This document shows, one piece after another, positions 19,097 to 28,449 of a stretch of DNA of 64,000 nucleotides (positions are counted from its first letter, which is position 1; each line of letters begins with the position of its first letter). Both the position numbers and the translations under genes were made by a program. The stretch is from contig NZ_VWSF01000001.1 in NCBI RefSeq assembly GCF_008629685.1, forward strand, positions 723,701-787,700, in the 5' to 3' direction. Origin of the DNA: Adhaeribacter rhizoryzae. GTDB taxonomy: Bacteria; Bacteroidota; Bacteroidia; Cytophagales; Hymenobacteraceae. The notes beneath the pieces were generated by a model. That model had not been told where the DNA came from. It saw only the letters and a program-made list of their open reading frames with translations, and did not search any database.

Positions 19097-19346
19097 ATTT
19101 TAATGAATCGGTTACATAAGGCAAAATAGCCAAATGACGAGCCCGGGCTACGGCTTGCGACACCCGGCGCTGAAATTTCAGGCTGGTACCGGTTAAGCGG
19201 CGCGGAAGAACTTTGCCTTGCTCGTTTACAAATTTTAATAAGAAGTTACCATCTTTATAATCGATGTACTGAATACCGTTTTTCTTGAAGCGGCAATATT
19301 TTTTGCGGGTATCCTGCTTGTGGATTTTTTCGTTAACTAAACTCAT
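19095..19346 (-). CDS. rpsR: 30S ribosomal protein S18
   Basis: bS18, 83 residues. The core is recognisable by [14 protein letters not shown] and [27 protein letters not shown]. It pairs with S6 in the 30S platform; in Bacteroidota the S6-S18-S21 surface is known to cover the 3' tail of 16S rRNA (anti-Shine-Dalgarno). The start codon overlaps the rpsF stop in an ATGA junction, so translation is coupled. An AAGGAGG site lies 10 bases upstream, within rpsF. Confidence 0.98.
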   Translation of the reverse strand: MSLVNEKIHKQDTRKKYCRFKKNGIQYIDYKDGNFLLKFVNEQGKVLPRRLTGTSLKFQRRVSQAVARARHLAILPYVTDSLK

Positions 19347-19723
19347 GATGCTTGTGCCTCCTTTTCTTTTTTAGCTTGCTTTTGCTGGTTCATTTCCCCG
19401 TTGCGGCGACGCTCGTTGTAAGATACAGCGTGCTTGTCTAAGGCAGTGGTTAAGAACCGGATTATTTTCTCGTCGCGGCGATAAGCAAGTTCCAGCGGGT
19501 TAACAATAGTGGAAGGAGCTTTAAACTCTACCAGCACGTAAAAACCAGTTGATTTTTTCTGGATTGGATAAGCCAGTTTCCGTAATCCCCAGTTTTCTTC
19601 GTGAATAATTTCGGCGCCATTTTCCTTAAGCACCTGTCTGAACTTCTCGACCGTTTCTCCTACCTGTACCTCGTTCAGCAACGGGGTCAGGATAAAGACC
19701 GTTTCATAATTTCTTAATTCCAT
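19343..19723 (-). CDS. rpsF: 30S ribosomal protein S6
   Basis: bS6, 126 residues when started at the ATG at 19723 ([14 protein letters not shown]), which is the conserved start. A longer in-frame ORF reaches 19786 but its first codons lie inside the promoter, so it is rejected. The ferredoxin-like fold elements are visible ([34 protein letters not shown]). The C-terminal lysine/glutamate-rich tail ([14 protein letters not shown]) is an extension also common in this phylum, and its codons supply the rpsR Shine-Dalgarno sequence. Confidence 0.97.
   Translation of the reverse strand: MELRNYETVFILTPLLNEVQVGETVEKFRQVLKENGAEIIHEENWGLRKLAYPIQKKSTGFYVLVEFKAPSTIVNPLELAYRRDEKIIRFLTTALDKHAVSYNERRRNGEMNQQKQAKKEKEAQAS
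19357..19363 (-). promoter_or_regulatory. rpsR: Shine-Dalgarno-like site of rpsR inside rpsF
   Basis: Minus strand AAGGAGG, 10 bases before the rpsR ATG. It is made of the Lys-Glu codons aag-gag of the S6 tail, so chance cannot be excluded. A site here could let 30S subunits with an exposed anti-Shine-Dalgarno tail raise S18 synthesis. Confidence 0.5.
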
Positions 19724-19755
19724 TAGGTTGTCGAATATTTTTTTAAATGAGGGTG

Positions 19756-19787
19756 CAAATATAATAATTAAATATTTGTAACACAAA
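19756..19787 (-). promoter_or_regulatory. rpsF: Promoter of rpsF-rpsR-rplI
   Basis: On the minus strand TTTG (19787-19784), a 20-base spacer and TATATTTG (19763-19756) form a full Bacteroidota promoter. The -7 box is 32 bases upstream of the ATG at 19723, which also fixes that start codon. Confidence 0.8.
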
Positions 19788-20328
19788 CCTATAAAAGGTT
19801 TATACCGGAAGTTAGTTCAAGCTTTTTTATAAATTTATAGCCCATTAACTTATTAGCTAAGCATGAAAGCATTAAAGTCTCGGAACTCGCTTGCAATTAT
19901 TTGTTATGTTGGCGCGGTGGTTAAAACCAGATTGTAAGTAAGGAAGCCGTTGTTCTGCTTAAAAAAGCTGACTGTTAATGAAGGTGTATAAGTGTTATAT
20001 ATTATATAAAGTAAACTGCCTAAAATAATATGGCCGATAGGCGAGCGGCGAGTATTTTAATCAATTTATATCGGCTTTAAAATTCTATATAAATATGGCT
20101 TCCGCAAAAAAGAGCTGGTGCTGTATTGAGCGCAGCGGTAAAGTGAGCCTAAAATAATGGTCAGTTTCCAACTGGCCGGTTGTCCAAACCTTCCTTTTAT
20201 AAAAACACCCCAACTACAAGCTTGCGCAAGCCAATGTAAATTATGCTAAAATATTCCTTAGCCTGCATGCCTATGGTTAAAACACACCGCTAGGGCAGCT
20301 ATTGCGAAAGTCCTGATTAATTTAAAAA
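19788..20328. other. Gene-free gap between the rpsF promoter and the secreted protein gene
   Basis: About 540 bases of AT-rich sequence. I found no ORF with family features, no consensus promoter and no strong hairpin. It may hold a small RNA, but nothing in the sequence argues for one. Confidence 0.5.
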
Positions 20329-20781
20329 TTAGAGTTTGCCGTATATTACAGAACTGCCCGGAAAGGCTTTGGCCAGTTTATTTATTTCCTCAAAAGCGAT
20401 TCGTTCATTTCGGCGCAGTAAATTATTATTAAAATTGGCACTACCCTGGTATTGTTCTTCCCCATTTTTTGTATTGTACGCGCCAAAAAAATAAAGATTA
20501 AGATTGCCGTTCTCTTTTTCACGAATGTATGCATTCACTTTTATTTCCAGGCTATGCCAGGAAGTAGTTCGCTTCGTAGCTATTATATTAAGTAACTCCT
20601 TATTATAATCTTCAATAAAGTAACCTTTCTCTTGCATTACCAAGGCCAATTCTTTTAAAACCATTACCAACTCTCCTTTGGTTTCTACTATAATTAAATC
20701 TGCTTCGGGCAAAGGTTTTTCATCTTCCTGCGCTAAGGCATACAAGGGGAGAAGGAATAAGAAAAGTAGAATCTTTTTCAT
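20329..20781 (-). CDS. Unrecognised secreted protein, 150 residues
   Basis: Signal peptide MKKILLFLFLLPLYALAQ with probable cleavage after ALA, so exported to the periplasm or beyond. The mature part is about 130 residues, acidic at its start, with a helix-rich first half (ELVMVLKELALVMQEKGYFIEDY) and strand-like second half (LEIKVNAYI, NLYFFGAY). I do not recognise a family with certainty. The gene stands alone, about 530 bases from the act operon on the opposite strand. Start choice is supported by the signal peptide. Confidence 0.6.
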   Translation of the reverse strand: MKKILLFLFLLPLYALAQEDEKPLPEADLIIVETKGELVMVLKELALVMQEKGYFIEDYNKELLNIIATKRTTSWHSLEIKVNAYIREKENGNLNLYFFGAYNTKNGEEQYQGSANFNNNLLRRNERIAFEEINKLAKAFPGSSVIYGKL

Positions 20782-21233
20782 AGCGTTGATTTTTATGGTT
20801 ACCCAACTTACAGAAGGTTTATTAGCAAAGAAACACCTAAATCATAGAAGGTAAAAACGACAGAAATCAAACCCATTTTAGCAATATTTTAGATTAAGAA
20901 GCTCGTGCCAGAGAGTCTGCAATTAAATTATTGGGCCGGAAATAATATGATTAAATATTTTATTAAGGAGGGAGTTATAAAATAAATAGTAATATTCTTA
21001 GGATTAAAGTTAGCTTAAAGCATATTCGTAATAAAGAATATAGGAATATAATTATCTAAAATTTAGAAATTAACAATATAATTGTTTAATAGCCGCTTCA
21101 TCTATTGCTGGATAATATAATTTAAAAATATTCTAAATAAGATGTTTTTGACACCTTTGTTATTGAAAACCAGTATGTTGTATGTGGTTGCTCTGCTAAG
21201 GCTTTTAGCACTCCAAAAATATGAGATATTATG
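20782..21233. other. AT-rich gap upstream of the act-cox promoter
   Basis: About 450 bases with strings of A/T and no convincing gene. A 60-codon minus-strand frame at 21102-21284 overlaps the act promoter and has no family features, so it is not annotated. Confidence 0.5.
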
Positions 21234-21264
21234 TTTGAATAATAAAAATCGCATAGTAGATTTG
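21234..21264 (+). promoter_or_regulatory. actA: Promoter of the act-cox respiratory operon
   Basis: TTTG at 21234-21237, a 19-base spacer and TAGATTTG at 21257-21264 match the Bacteroidota consensus exactly. The -7 box ends 44 bases before the actA ATG. No other promoter of this form was seen inside the 17-kb cluster, though I did not scan every intergenic base exhaustively. Confidence 0.8.
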
Positions 21265-21308
21265 TGCCCGTAATGTAGTTTCACCTTACTAAAAAAGCGA
21301 TCTAAGCA

Positions 21309-22610
21309 ATGATTAGCTGTAAATCAAACAAATTATACCCATTTTTACTAACTCTACTTCTTACTTTTTTTACTGTTTTTTCTTCTTTCGCGCAAGGTGA
21401 AGAAGCCTCTGTGAGCCAGGATGGGCAAACAGCAGGTGCAGCTACAGCAGGAGGGGATGCACAGGTGCAGGCAGGCGCAACATTATTTAAAAATAACTGT
21501 GCCAGTTGCCATGCCATGAACGAAAAGCTGGTAGGGCCTCCTTTAAAGGATGTACATAAAAAACATCCGCTACCTTGGTTAATCAGCTGGATTCGGAATT
21601 CCAGCAAAATGGTGCAAAGTGGCGATAAAGCGGCTTTAGCTATCTTTAATGAATATGACAAGCAGCAAATGCCCAGCTTTGCTTTGTCTGACGAGGAAAT
21701 TACTTCTCTTGTAAAGTACATTGAGGTAGAAAGTGCTAATGTTACTACTGCCCCAACCGGTACACCAGCCAATAACCAGGCAGCAGCAGCGGCTACTGAT
21801 GGTCCGGGCGGTGAAGGTGCCGGCGCGGCCAGCAATTACCTGCATATTATATTAATAGCCCTGATTGTGGTATTAATAGTAATGGTAATTGTGCTCCTGA
21901 TTATTGCCAACTTAATGAAAGATTACCTGCGGGGTAAAAAAGATTTAGATGGCAACGATCTGGAATTAATAGAACAACGTTTCGACTTTTCTAAAATATA
22001 CAAATCAAGAGCGGTTCAGGTAATTGTAGGGTTAATATTTGTAGTGGTTTTAACCGACATTGCGATTGAAGAAACTTACGGCGTAGGTTTACAACAAGGC
22101 TATCAGCCGCGCCAGCCTATTGCTTTCTCGCACAAATTACACGCCGGCGAACACCAGATAGATTGTAATTACTGCCACACCAGTGTTTACAAAAGCCGGA
22201 GTGCTAATATTCCATCGGCAAACATCTGTATGAACTGCCACAGCCAGATTAAGAAAGAATCGCCGGAAATTAAAAAAATATACACTGCTATTGAGAAGAA
22301 CCGGCCTATTGAGTGGGTGCGTGTACATAATTTACCTGACTTGGCTTACTTTAATCACTCACAACACACCAAAGTAGGTGGCATTGAGTGCCAGACCTGC
22401 CACGGACCTATCGAGACCATGGATGTGGTTTATCAGTTCTCGCCTTTAACTATGGGCTGGTGTATAAACTGCCACCGGGAGCAGCCATTAAATACCGAGG
22501 GTAATAAATATTACGATAACCTGGTAAAAATACATGACGAAGTAAATAAAGGTGCTGCCTTTACCGTGTCTTCGAACGGCGGTACTGAGTGCTCTAAATG
22601 TCATTATTAA
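21309..22610 (+). CDS. actA: Alternative complex III subunit ActA (fused hexaheme cytochrome c)
   Basis: A 433-residue exported multiheme cytochrome. A signal peptide (1-29) precedes a monoheme domain with C64-A-S-C-H68 and a candidate Met ligand in QQMPSF (M121). Two membrane segments follow (about 178-202 and 235-251). The C-terminal domain has five more CxxCH motifs with cysteines starting at 286, 307, 361, 385 and 428, the pentaheme part typical of ActA. Six heme sites in one chain show a cytochrome c fused ahead of classical ActA. It passes electrons from quinol oxidation in ActB-F towards the oxidase. First gene of the operon. Confidence 0.93.
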   Translation: MISCKSNKLYPFLLTLLLTFFTVFSSFAQGEEASVSQDGQTAGAATAGGDAQVQAGATLFKNNCASCHAMNEKLVGPPLKDVHKKHPLPWLISWIRNSSKMVQSGDKAALAIFNEYDKQQMPSFALSDEEITSLVKYIEVESANVTTAPTGTPANNQAAAAATDGPGGEGAGAASNYLHIILIALIVVLIVMVIVLLIIANLMKDYLRGKKDLDGNDLELIEQRFDFSKIYKSRAVQVIVGLIFVVVLTDIAIEETYGVGLQQGYQPRQPIAFSHKLHAGEHQIDCNYCHTSVYKSRSANIPSANICMNCHSQIKKESPEIKKIYTAIEKNRPIEWVRVHNLPDLAYFNHSQHTKVGGIECQTCHGPIETMDVVYQFSPLTMGWCINCHREQPLNTEGNKYYDNLVKIHDEVNKGAAFTVSSNGGTECSKCHY

Positions 22611-22648
22611 TCTAATTTTCCAAAGCATCTGAGTTTTCTATTCATAAT

Positions 22649-25600
22649 ATGCAAGAAACAATTAAATACTGGAAAGGGCTGGAAGAGCTCGAAAACACTC
22701 CGGAATTTGTAAAAAATTCACAAAACGAGTTTGCGGAGTTTCTGCCGGTAAAAGATAAAAGTAGTTCAGGCAAAAATGCTGAAGTTGCTCCCCGTCGCGA
22801 TTTCCTGAAGTTATTAGGATTTAGCGTGGCCGCAGCTACACTGGCTTCTTGCGAAGCGCCGGTAAGAAAAGCAATTCCTTATTTAAACAAGCCCGAAGAA
22901 ATAGAGCCCGGTATTGCTAACTGGTATGCCTCTACTTACTTCACCGATGGCGATTATAACAGTATTTTAGTAAAAACCCGGGAAGGTCGCCCCATTAAAA
23001 TAGAAGGTAACCCCCTTTCTAGCCTGACCCGTGGTGGTTTAAGCCCCAGAGGCCAAGCTACCGTACTGAGCCTGTACGATACCACCCGCCTGCCAAACCC
23101 GGTAAGCAAAAGAGGCGAAAAGCATATTGATGCCGATTGGGAGCAGATAGATCAGGAAATCAGAACAAAGCTGGGCCAGGTAAATGGTAAAGTGGCTTTA
23201 GTTTCAACCACCGTTATCAGCCCATCTACCAGACAAGTAATTCGGGAGTTCGGTGCTAAATATCCTGCGTTCGAACACGTTGTTTACGATCCGTATTCTG
23301 TGTCAGGCTTGTTAAAAGCCAACGGCGGTGTTATTCCGGGTTACGATTTCAGCAAAGCCAAAACCATTGTAAGTTTCGGTGCCGACTTTTTAGGTGCGTG
23401 GTTAAGCCAGGTAGAATTTGCCAAGCAATATATTACCAACCGTAAGGTAACCAAAGATAACCCGAATATGTCAAGGCATTATCAGTTTGAAGCTACTTTA
23501 AGCTTAACTGGTGCTAATGCTGATGTTCGCGTACCCATTAAACCATCTGAAGAAGGAGTAGCTGTAGCTGCCCTTTATAACCGTATTGCGCAGGGCACCG
23601 GCGGCCAGGTTTTAAATACGCCAGCCTTCGCCCAAACCAAACAATTAGATGCGGCTGTTAAAGATTTATTAGCTAACCGTGGTGCTTCCTTAGTAGTATC
23701 GGGTTCTAATGATGTAGCGGTACAATCTTTGGTACGCGAAATTAACCGGATGCTGGGTAGTGAAGGAACTACCATTAACACAGCGGCTCCTATCTACATC
23801 AAGCAAGGCGATGATACCCAAATGATTCGTTTCATTAACGAAATGAATGCTGGTACTGTAGGCGCGGTAATATTTTATAATGCTAACCCGGTTTATAACC
23901 ATCCGTTAGCTGATAAAGTAGTAAGTGGTTTGAAGAAGGTAGGTGTAAAAATTTCCTTCGCCGACCGGATTGACGAAACTGCTGCGTTAGCCGATTATAT
24001 TACTCCGGATCATCACCCATTAGAATCCTGGAACGACTTTGAGCCCAGAAAAGGCTACCTGAGTTTATCACAACCAACTATTTCTCCTTTATTTAAAACC
24101 CGCCAGGCACAAGACAGTTTATTAGCCTGGAGCGGTAGCCGCACTTCTTATTACGATTATTTGCGTAATAACTGGCGCGCCAATTTTGTGAAAGGTGGCG
24201 ATTTTAATACTGCTTGGGACAAAGCTGTACACGATGGCGTTTTAGAAGGCGTAGCTACACCTGGCCAGACTACCACGGCTACCGCTGCTCCTTTAACATT
24301 AGCTGCAGCTGCAGTGGCCATAAACCAAACCTCCCGCAATACCAAAGGAATAGAACTTGCCATTTACCAGAAATCTTCAATAGGTTCTGGTGTTGAAGCT
24401 AATAACCCATGGTTACAAGAGTTATCTGACCCAATTTCCAGAGCTACCTGGGATAACTATTTAGCTATTCCGCGTTCGCTAGCCAAAGAAATGGAAATTG
24501 AGCAGAACGATGTAATTCAGGTAACTGCCGCCAATGGTAAAACAATAGAATTACCAGCTTTAATTCAGCCCGGTCAGGCCCGCAATACGGTTGCAATTGC
24601 CGTTGGTTATGGCCGCACACATGCCGGACCAGTGGCAAACCAGGTAGGTGTTAACGTTTATCCATTAGCTGCTACCAACCAAAACGGGGTGCTGTACATA
24701 AACGGTGTAACCTTAAAGAAAACCGGAGCAGAAAAAGTTATTGCGCAAACCCAGACCCACCATACTATTATGGATCGGAATGTGGTGCAAGAGGCTTCTT
24801 TGGATGCTTACCGTAAAAACCCGAAAGAAGTAACCGAATATATTAAAGTTGCTACGCCAGACGGACCGCAAACCCCATCTAAAGTGTCGTTGTGGTACGA
24901 TTACGAATACAAGAACCACCATTGGGGAATGGTTATAGACCTGAACTCTTGTATTGGTTGCGGTAGCTGCGTAGTTGGCTGTGCTTCTGAAAACAATACC
25001 CCAATAGTAGGTAAGCAGGAAGTATTAAACCGCCGGGAAATGTTCTGGATGCGCATCGACCGTTATTATAGCAGCGATACCCACAAAGATACTTCTGATT
25101 TAGGAACTATTGCTACTTACCAGGCCATGGAAGAGCCTTCCGAAAATCCGCAGGTAATATTCCAGCCAATGCTTTGCCAGCACTGTAACCACGCCCCTTG
25201 CGAAACAGTTTGTCCGGTATTAGCTACTACCCACAGCAGCGAAGGCTTAAACCAAATGACGTACAACCGTTGCGTAGGTACCCGTTATTGCGCAAACAAC
25301 TGTCCGTATAAAGTTCGTCGCTTTAACTGGTTTGCTTACTACGACAACGAGAAGTTTGCTACCCAAAACTACCAGATGAACTCTGATTTAGGCCGGATGG
25401 TATTAAATCCAGATGTAACTGTTCGGGGTCGAGGGGTAATCGAAAAATGTTCGTTCTGCGTACAACGGATTCAAGCAGGAAAACTGGAAGCGAAGAAAGA
25501 TAAGCGCCGTCCGAAAGATGGTGAAATAGTTACTGCTTGTGCCCAGTCTTGCCCTACTAATGCCATTATTTTCGGAGACATGAAAGACCCTAACAGCCAG

Positions 25601-25729
25601 ATAACACAAATTCTGCGCCGGGAAGATGGCGAACGGGCATTCCATGTGCTGGAAGAACTCAATGTGCAACCGAATGTAACTTACCTGACTAAAATCAGAA
25701 ACAATAACCTAACCACGACAAACGCTTAG
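22649..25729 (+). CDS. actB: Alternative complex III subunit ActB (iron-sulfur protein)
   Basis: A 1026-residue subunit combining a molybdopterin-oxidoreductase-like domain with a four-cluster ferredoxin domain. A Tat-type twin arginine (RRDFLK, R49-R50) runs into LASC ending at C68, so it is probably a Tat-exported lipoprotein in the periplasm. Cluster ligands lie in CIGCGSCVVGC (about 772), CQHCNHAPCETVC (about 845), CVGTRYCANNC (about 875), and CSFC with CAQSC (about 934-967). By family knowledge the large domain lacks molybdenum and the clusters carry electrons from quinol to the ActA hemes. Confidence 0.94.
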   Translation: MQETIKYWKGLEELENTPEFVKNSQNEFAEFLPVKDKSSSGKNAEVAPRRDFLKLLGFSVAAATLASCEAPVRKAIPYLNKPEEIEPGIANWYASTYFTDGDYNSILVKTREGRPIKIEGNPLSSLTRGGLSPRGQATVLSLYDTTRLPNPVSKRGEKHIDADWEQIDQEIRTKLGQVNGKVALVSTTVISPSTRQVIREFGAKYPAFEHVVYDPYSVSGLLKANGGVIPGYDFSKAKTIVSFGADFLGAWLSQVEFAKQYITNRKVTKDNPNMSRHYQFEATLSLTGANADVRVPIKPSEEGVAVAALYNRIAQGTGGQVLNTPAFAQTKQLDAAVKDLLANRGASLVVSGSNDVAVQSLVREINRMLGSEGTTINTAAPIYIKQGDDTQMIRFINEMNAGTVGAVIFYNANPVYNHPLADKVVSGLKKVGVKISFADRIDETAALADYITPDHHPLESWNDFEPRKGYLSLSQPTISPLFKTRQAQDSLLAWSGSRTSYYDYLRNNWRANFVKGGDFNTAWDKAVHDGVLEGVATPGQTTTATAAPLTLAAAAVAINQTSRNTKGIELAIYQKSSIGSGVEANNPWLQELSDPISRATWDNYLAIPRSLAKEMEIEQNDVIQVTAANGKTIELPALIQPGQARNTVAIAVGYGRTHAGPVANQVGVNVYPLAATNQNGVLYINGVTLKKTGAEKVIAQTQTHHTIMDRNVVQEASLDAYRKNPKEVTEYIKVATPDGPQTPSKVSLWYDYEYKNHHWGMVIDLNSCIGCGSCVVGCASENNTPIVGKQEVLNRREMFWMRIDRYYSSDTHKDTSDLGTIATYQAMEEPSENPQVIFQPMLCQHCNHAPCETVCPVLATTHSSEGLNQMTYNRCVGTRYCANNCPYKVRRFNWFAYYDNEKFATQNYQMNSDLGRMVLNPDVTVRGRGVIEKCSFCVQRIQAGKLEAKKDKRRPKDGEIVTACAQSCPTNAIIFGDMKDPNSQITQILRREDGERAFHVLEELNVQPNVTYLTKIRNNNLTTTNA

Positions 25730-25761
25730 CCGCTGATTTAAATTTAAATTAAGAATAAAAT

Positions 25762-27183
25762 ATGCAACATGTATCTCCGGTAAGAGAACCTTTAGTAACA
25801 GGAGGGAAAACCTACCATGACATCACCGAGGATGTTAGCCGGCAAGTAGAGGCCAAACCCAATATCCGGTGGGCCATTGCTTTAGCGGTTGCGCTGTTTT
25901 TCCTGGGCATTTTTATATATTCTGTTTACCGCACCTTGTGGTTTGGTATTGGAGAATGGGGTTTAAATAAAACAGTAAACTGGGCCTGGGACATTACCAA
26001 CTTTGTGTGGTGGGTAGGTATAGGTCACGCTGGTACCCTAATTTCGGCCATTCTTTTGCTTTTCCGCCAAAAATGGAGAAGCTCTATTAACCGGGCTGCC
26101 GAAGCGATGACGATTTTCGCGGTAATATGCGCGGCTATGTTCCCGGTGTTGCACATGGGCCGGCCGTGGTTAGCTTATTGGGTTTTACCACTACCAAACA
26201 CCTTTGGTTCCTTGTGGGTAAACTTTAACTCGCCACTATTATGGGACGTATTCGCGATTAGTACTTACTTCTCTGTGTCATTGGTATTCTGGTACTTAGG
26301 TTTAATTCCGGATTTTGCCACCATCCGCGACCGGGCTACTGGTCCGATTGCCCGCCGGGCTTACGCTTTATTAAGCTTTGGCTGGACTGGTTCCGCTAAA
26401 CATTGGTCACGGTACGAAACTGTTTCTTTAATCCTGGCTGGTGTTTCTACTCCACTCGTACTTTCGGTACACACCATTGTATCCATGGACTTTGCTACCT
26501 CGGTAATTCCCGGTTGGCATACTACCATCTTCCCGCCGTACTTTGTGGCTGGGGCGATTTTCTCCGGATTTGCAATGGTATTAACTTTAATGCTCATTAC
26601 CCGCAATGTGTTCTTCCTGAAAGATTATATTACCCTGGAGCACATTGAATCGATGAATAAAGTAATTATTCTGACCGGTTCTATTGTGGGTGTGGCTTAT
26701 ATTACCGAGTTCTTTATTGCCTGGTACTCCGGCGTGGAATATGAGCAGTACGCATTTATTAACCGCGCTACTGGTCCTTACTGGTGGGCTTACTGGTCGA
26801 TGATGACCTGTAACGTAATTACACCACAGCTTTTCTGGTTCCGCAAAATTAGAAGAAGTGTAGTAGCCACGTTCATCATCTCTATCTTCGTAAATATTGG
26901 TATGTGGTTCGAGCGATTTGTAATTATTGTAACATCGCTGCACCGCGACTTCCTGCCATCAAGCTGGGCTATGTTCTCCCCAACCATTATAGACGTGGGT
27001 ATTTACGTGGGAACCTTGGGCTTATTCTTTACTTTGTTCTTACTATTTGCCAAATATTTCCCGGTAATTAACATGTTCGAAGTAAAAACTATTCTAAAAT
27101 CTTCATCAGGCGTTCAGCATTCTCATGCGCCAGAAACAATGCACGCACATTCACCAAACAATCAAGCGCACCATGACAAATAA
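25762..27183 (+). CDS. actC: Alternative complex III subunit ActC (NrfD-like quinol site)
   Basis: Polytopic inner-membrane protein of 473 residues in the NrfD/PsrC family, with about ten hydrophobic helices from residue 38 onward (for example [18 protein letters not shown]). ActC holds the menaquinol oxidation site in known ACIII structures. The charged [18 protein letters not shown] loop and WVGIGHAGT are typical. The C-terminus is histidine-rich. Its last 11 bases overlap actD. Confidence 0.93.
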   Translation: MQHVSPVREPLVTGGKTYHDITEDVSRQVEAKPNIRWAIALAVALFFLGIFIYSVYRTLWFGIGEWGLNKTVNWAWDITNFVWWVGIGHAGTLISAILLLFRQKWRSSINRAAEAMTIFAVICAAMFPVLHMGRPWLAYWVLPLPNTFGSLWVNFNSPLLWDVFAISTYFSVSLVFWYLGLIPDFATIRDRATGPIARRAYALLSFGWTGSAKHWSRYETVSLILAGVSTPLVLSVHTIVSMDFATSVIPGWHTTIFPPYFVAGAIFSGFAMVLTLMLITRNVFFLKDYITLEHIESMNKVIILTGSIVGVAYITEFFIAWYSGVEYEQYAFINRATGPYWWAYWSMMTCNVITPQLFWFRKIRRSVVATFIISIFVNIGMWFERFVIIVTSLHRDFLPSSWAMFSPTIIDVGIYVGTLGLFFTLFLLFAKYFPVINMFEVKTILKSSSGVQHSHAPETMHAHSPNNQAHHDK

Positions 27184-27700
27184 GAAATACATTCTCGGCG
27201 TTTATGAGGATGAAGATGTTCTGCTTCACGCCATAGAAAATATACGGGCAGCCGGAACTAAGATTTACACGGTCTTTTCGCCTTACCCGGTACACGGCAT
27301 TGATGATGCTTTGGGCATTGAGCGTTCACGTTTGCCAATAGCTGCATTCCTGTACGGATTAACCGGGCTTTCTTTTGCTCTTTGGATGCAGATTTATATG
27401 CTGGGTTTCGACTGGCCTATGATTATTGGTGGTAAACCGCACATTGCATTGCCGGCATTTATTCCGGTAAGCTTTGAATTAACCGTGTTATTTACGGCGC
27501 ATGGTATGGTAATCACCTTTCTGATTATATCGGGCTTGTATCCTAAATTAAAAGTTCCGGTTATGGATGTGCGGTCGACGGATGATAAATTTATTATGGC
27601 CATTGAAGTAAAAGAAGGGGTAACAGATGTAAACAAACTGAATTCCTTATTACGTGATAATGGCGCCATCGAAGTTAATGAGAAGGAGGTAACTAAATAA
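27173..27700 (+). CDS. actD: Alternative complex III subunit ActD (DUF3341)
   Basis: A 175-residue membrane protein of the DUF3341 family, with a soluble ferredoxin-like N-terminal part ([20 protein letters not shown]) and two membrane helices at about 58-75 and 100-120. I chose the ATG at 27173 (MTNKKY), which overlaps the actC stop by 11 bases; the frame is open further upstream but shows no family similarity. ActD packs beside ActC/ActF in the complex. Its last codons carry the Shine-Dalgarno site of actE. Confidence 0.92.
   Translation: MTNKKYILGVYEDEDVLLHAIENIRAAGTKIYTVFSPYPVHGIDDALGIERSRLPIAAFLYGLTGLSFALWMQIYMLGFDWPMIIGGKPHIALPAFIPVSFELTVLFTAHGMVITFLIISGLYPKLKVPVMDVRSTDDKFIMAIEVKEGVTDVNKLNSLLRDNGAIEVNEKEVTK
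27683..27690 (+). promoter_or_regulatory. actE: Strong Shine-Dalgarno site of actE
   Basis: AAGGAGGT lies 9 bases before the actE ATG, inside the last codons of actD (Lys-Glu-Val). Neighbouring act and cox genes have no such site. Confidence 0.6.
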
Positions 27701-28437
27701 TGAATAATTTACTAAAACTAGGAGTAGCAACTTCTTCTCTGTTTTTTGCTTCAGTTGTTATGTTTTCGTGCGCACCAGGCCCTAACGATACGGGTACTGA
27801 GTACGCACCGCAGATGTACGATGATCCGGCTTATAATCCTTTAAAGCAAAATGAATCGAACGTATTAAATCCGGGAGGATTAAATATGCGGGTTCCGGCG
27901 CAAGGTTCTATTGCCAGAGGAAAATTAGCTTTTTACAATCATATTCCTAAAGATAGTGTAGATATTGCCGCTGCCAGATTAAGAAACCCGTTGCGGGCAA
28001 CTGAAGAAAACCTGGCAGAAGGTGAAGTACTGTATGCCCGGTTCTGTGCACCGTGCCACGGAGCAGAAGGTCAGGGCGACGGATTAGTTGGTAAGAAATT
28101 CTTGGGGGTAGCTAATCTGAGTCAAGACAGGTTGAAAACAGTACCTCTTGGCCATATATACCATGTTATTACCAACGGCCGGGGAAGAATGATGCCGCAC
28201 GGCACTCAGTTAAACCCGGAAGAACGCTGGAAAATAGCCATGTATATTCGTACAGGTTTACAAGGTGTAGGGCAACCCGAAACAGACCCTGCTACAGAAG
28301 ATGTAAAAAATATTGACCCACCACAAGGTGCATCTACGGAAATGAATACTAACCAGGTAACTGGTACTAATAACCCATCGGGAGGGGCTACTGAAAATCC
28401 GAATGCAACTAAACCAACAAACGTCCAAGAAGAATAA
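27700..28437 (+). CDS. actE: Alternative complex III subunit ActE (lipoprotein cytochrome c)
   Basis: Monoheme cytochrome c lipoprotein of 245 residues. The signal ends in a lipobox-like MFSC at about residue 24. The heme site is CAPCH (about 114-118), with MMPHG some 50 residues later supplying the likely Met ligand. ActE is a periplasmic heme carrier that receives electrons from ActA. The ATG overlaps the actD stop by one base (TAATG). The last 45 residues are a disordered Pro/Asn/Thr-rich tail. Confidence 0.92.
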   Translation: MNNLLKLGVATSSLFFASVVMFSCAPGPNDTGTEYAPQMYDDPAYNPLKQNESNVLNPGGLNMRVPAQGSIARGKLAFYNHIPKDSVDIAAARLRNPLRATEENLAEGEVLYARFCAPCHGAEGQGDGLVGKKFLGVANLSQDRLKTVPLGHIYHVITNGRGRMMPHGTQLNPEERWKIAMYIRTGLQGVGQPETDPATEDVKNIDPPQGASTEMNTNQVTGTNNPSGGATENPNATKPTNVQEE

Positions 28438-28449
28438 CCTAAACCGATA

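Noticed and set aside
19724..19786. Longer S6 reading frame
   Set aside because: It begins inside the -33/-7 promoter elements and the S6 family starts at MELRNYE.
21102..21284. 60-codon minus-strand frame
   Set aside because: Overlaps the act-cox promoter and has no recognisable features.
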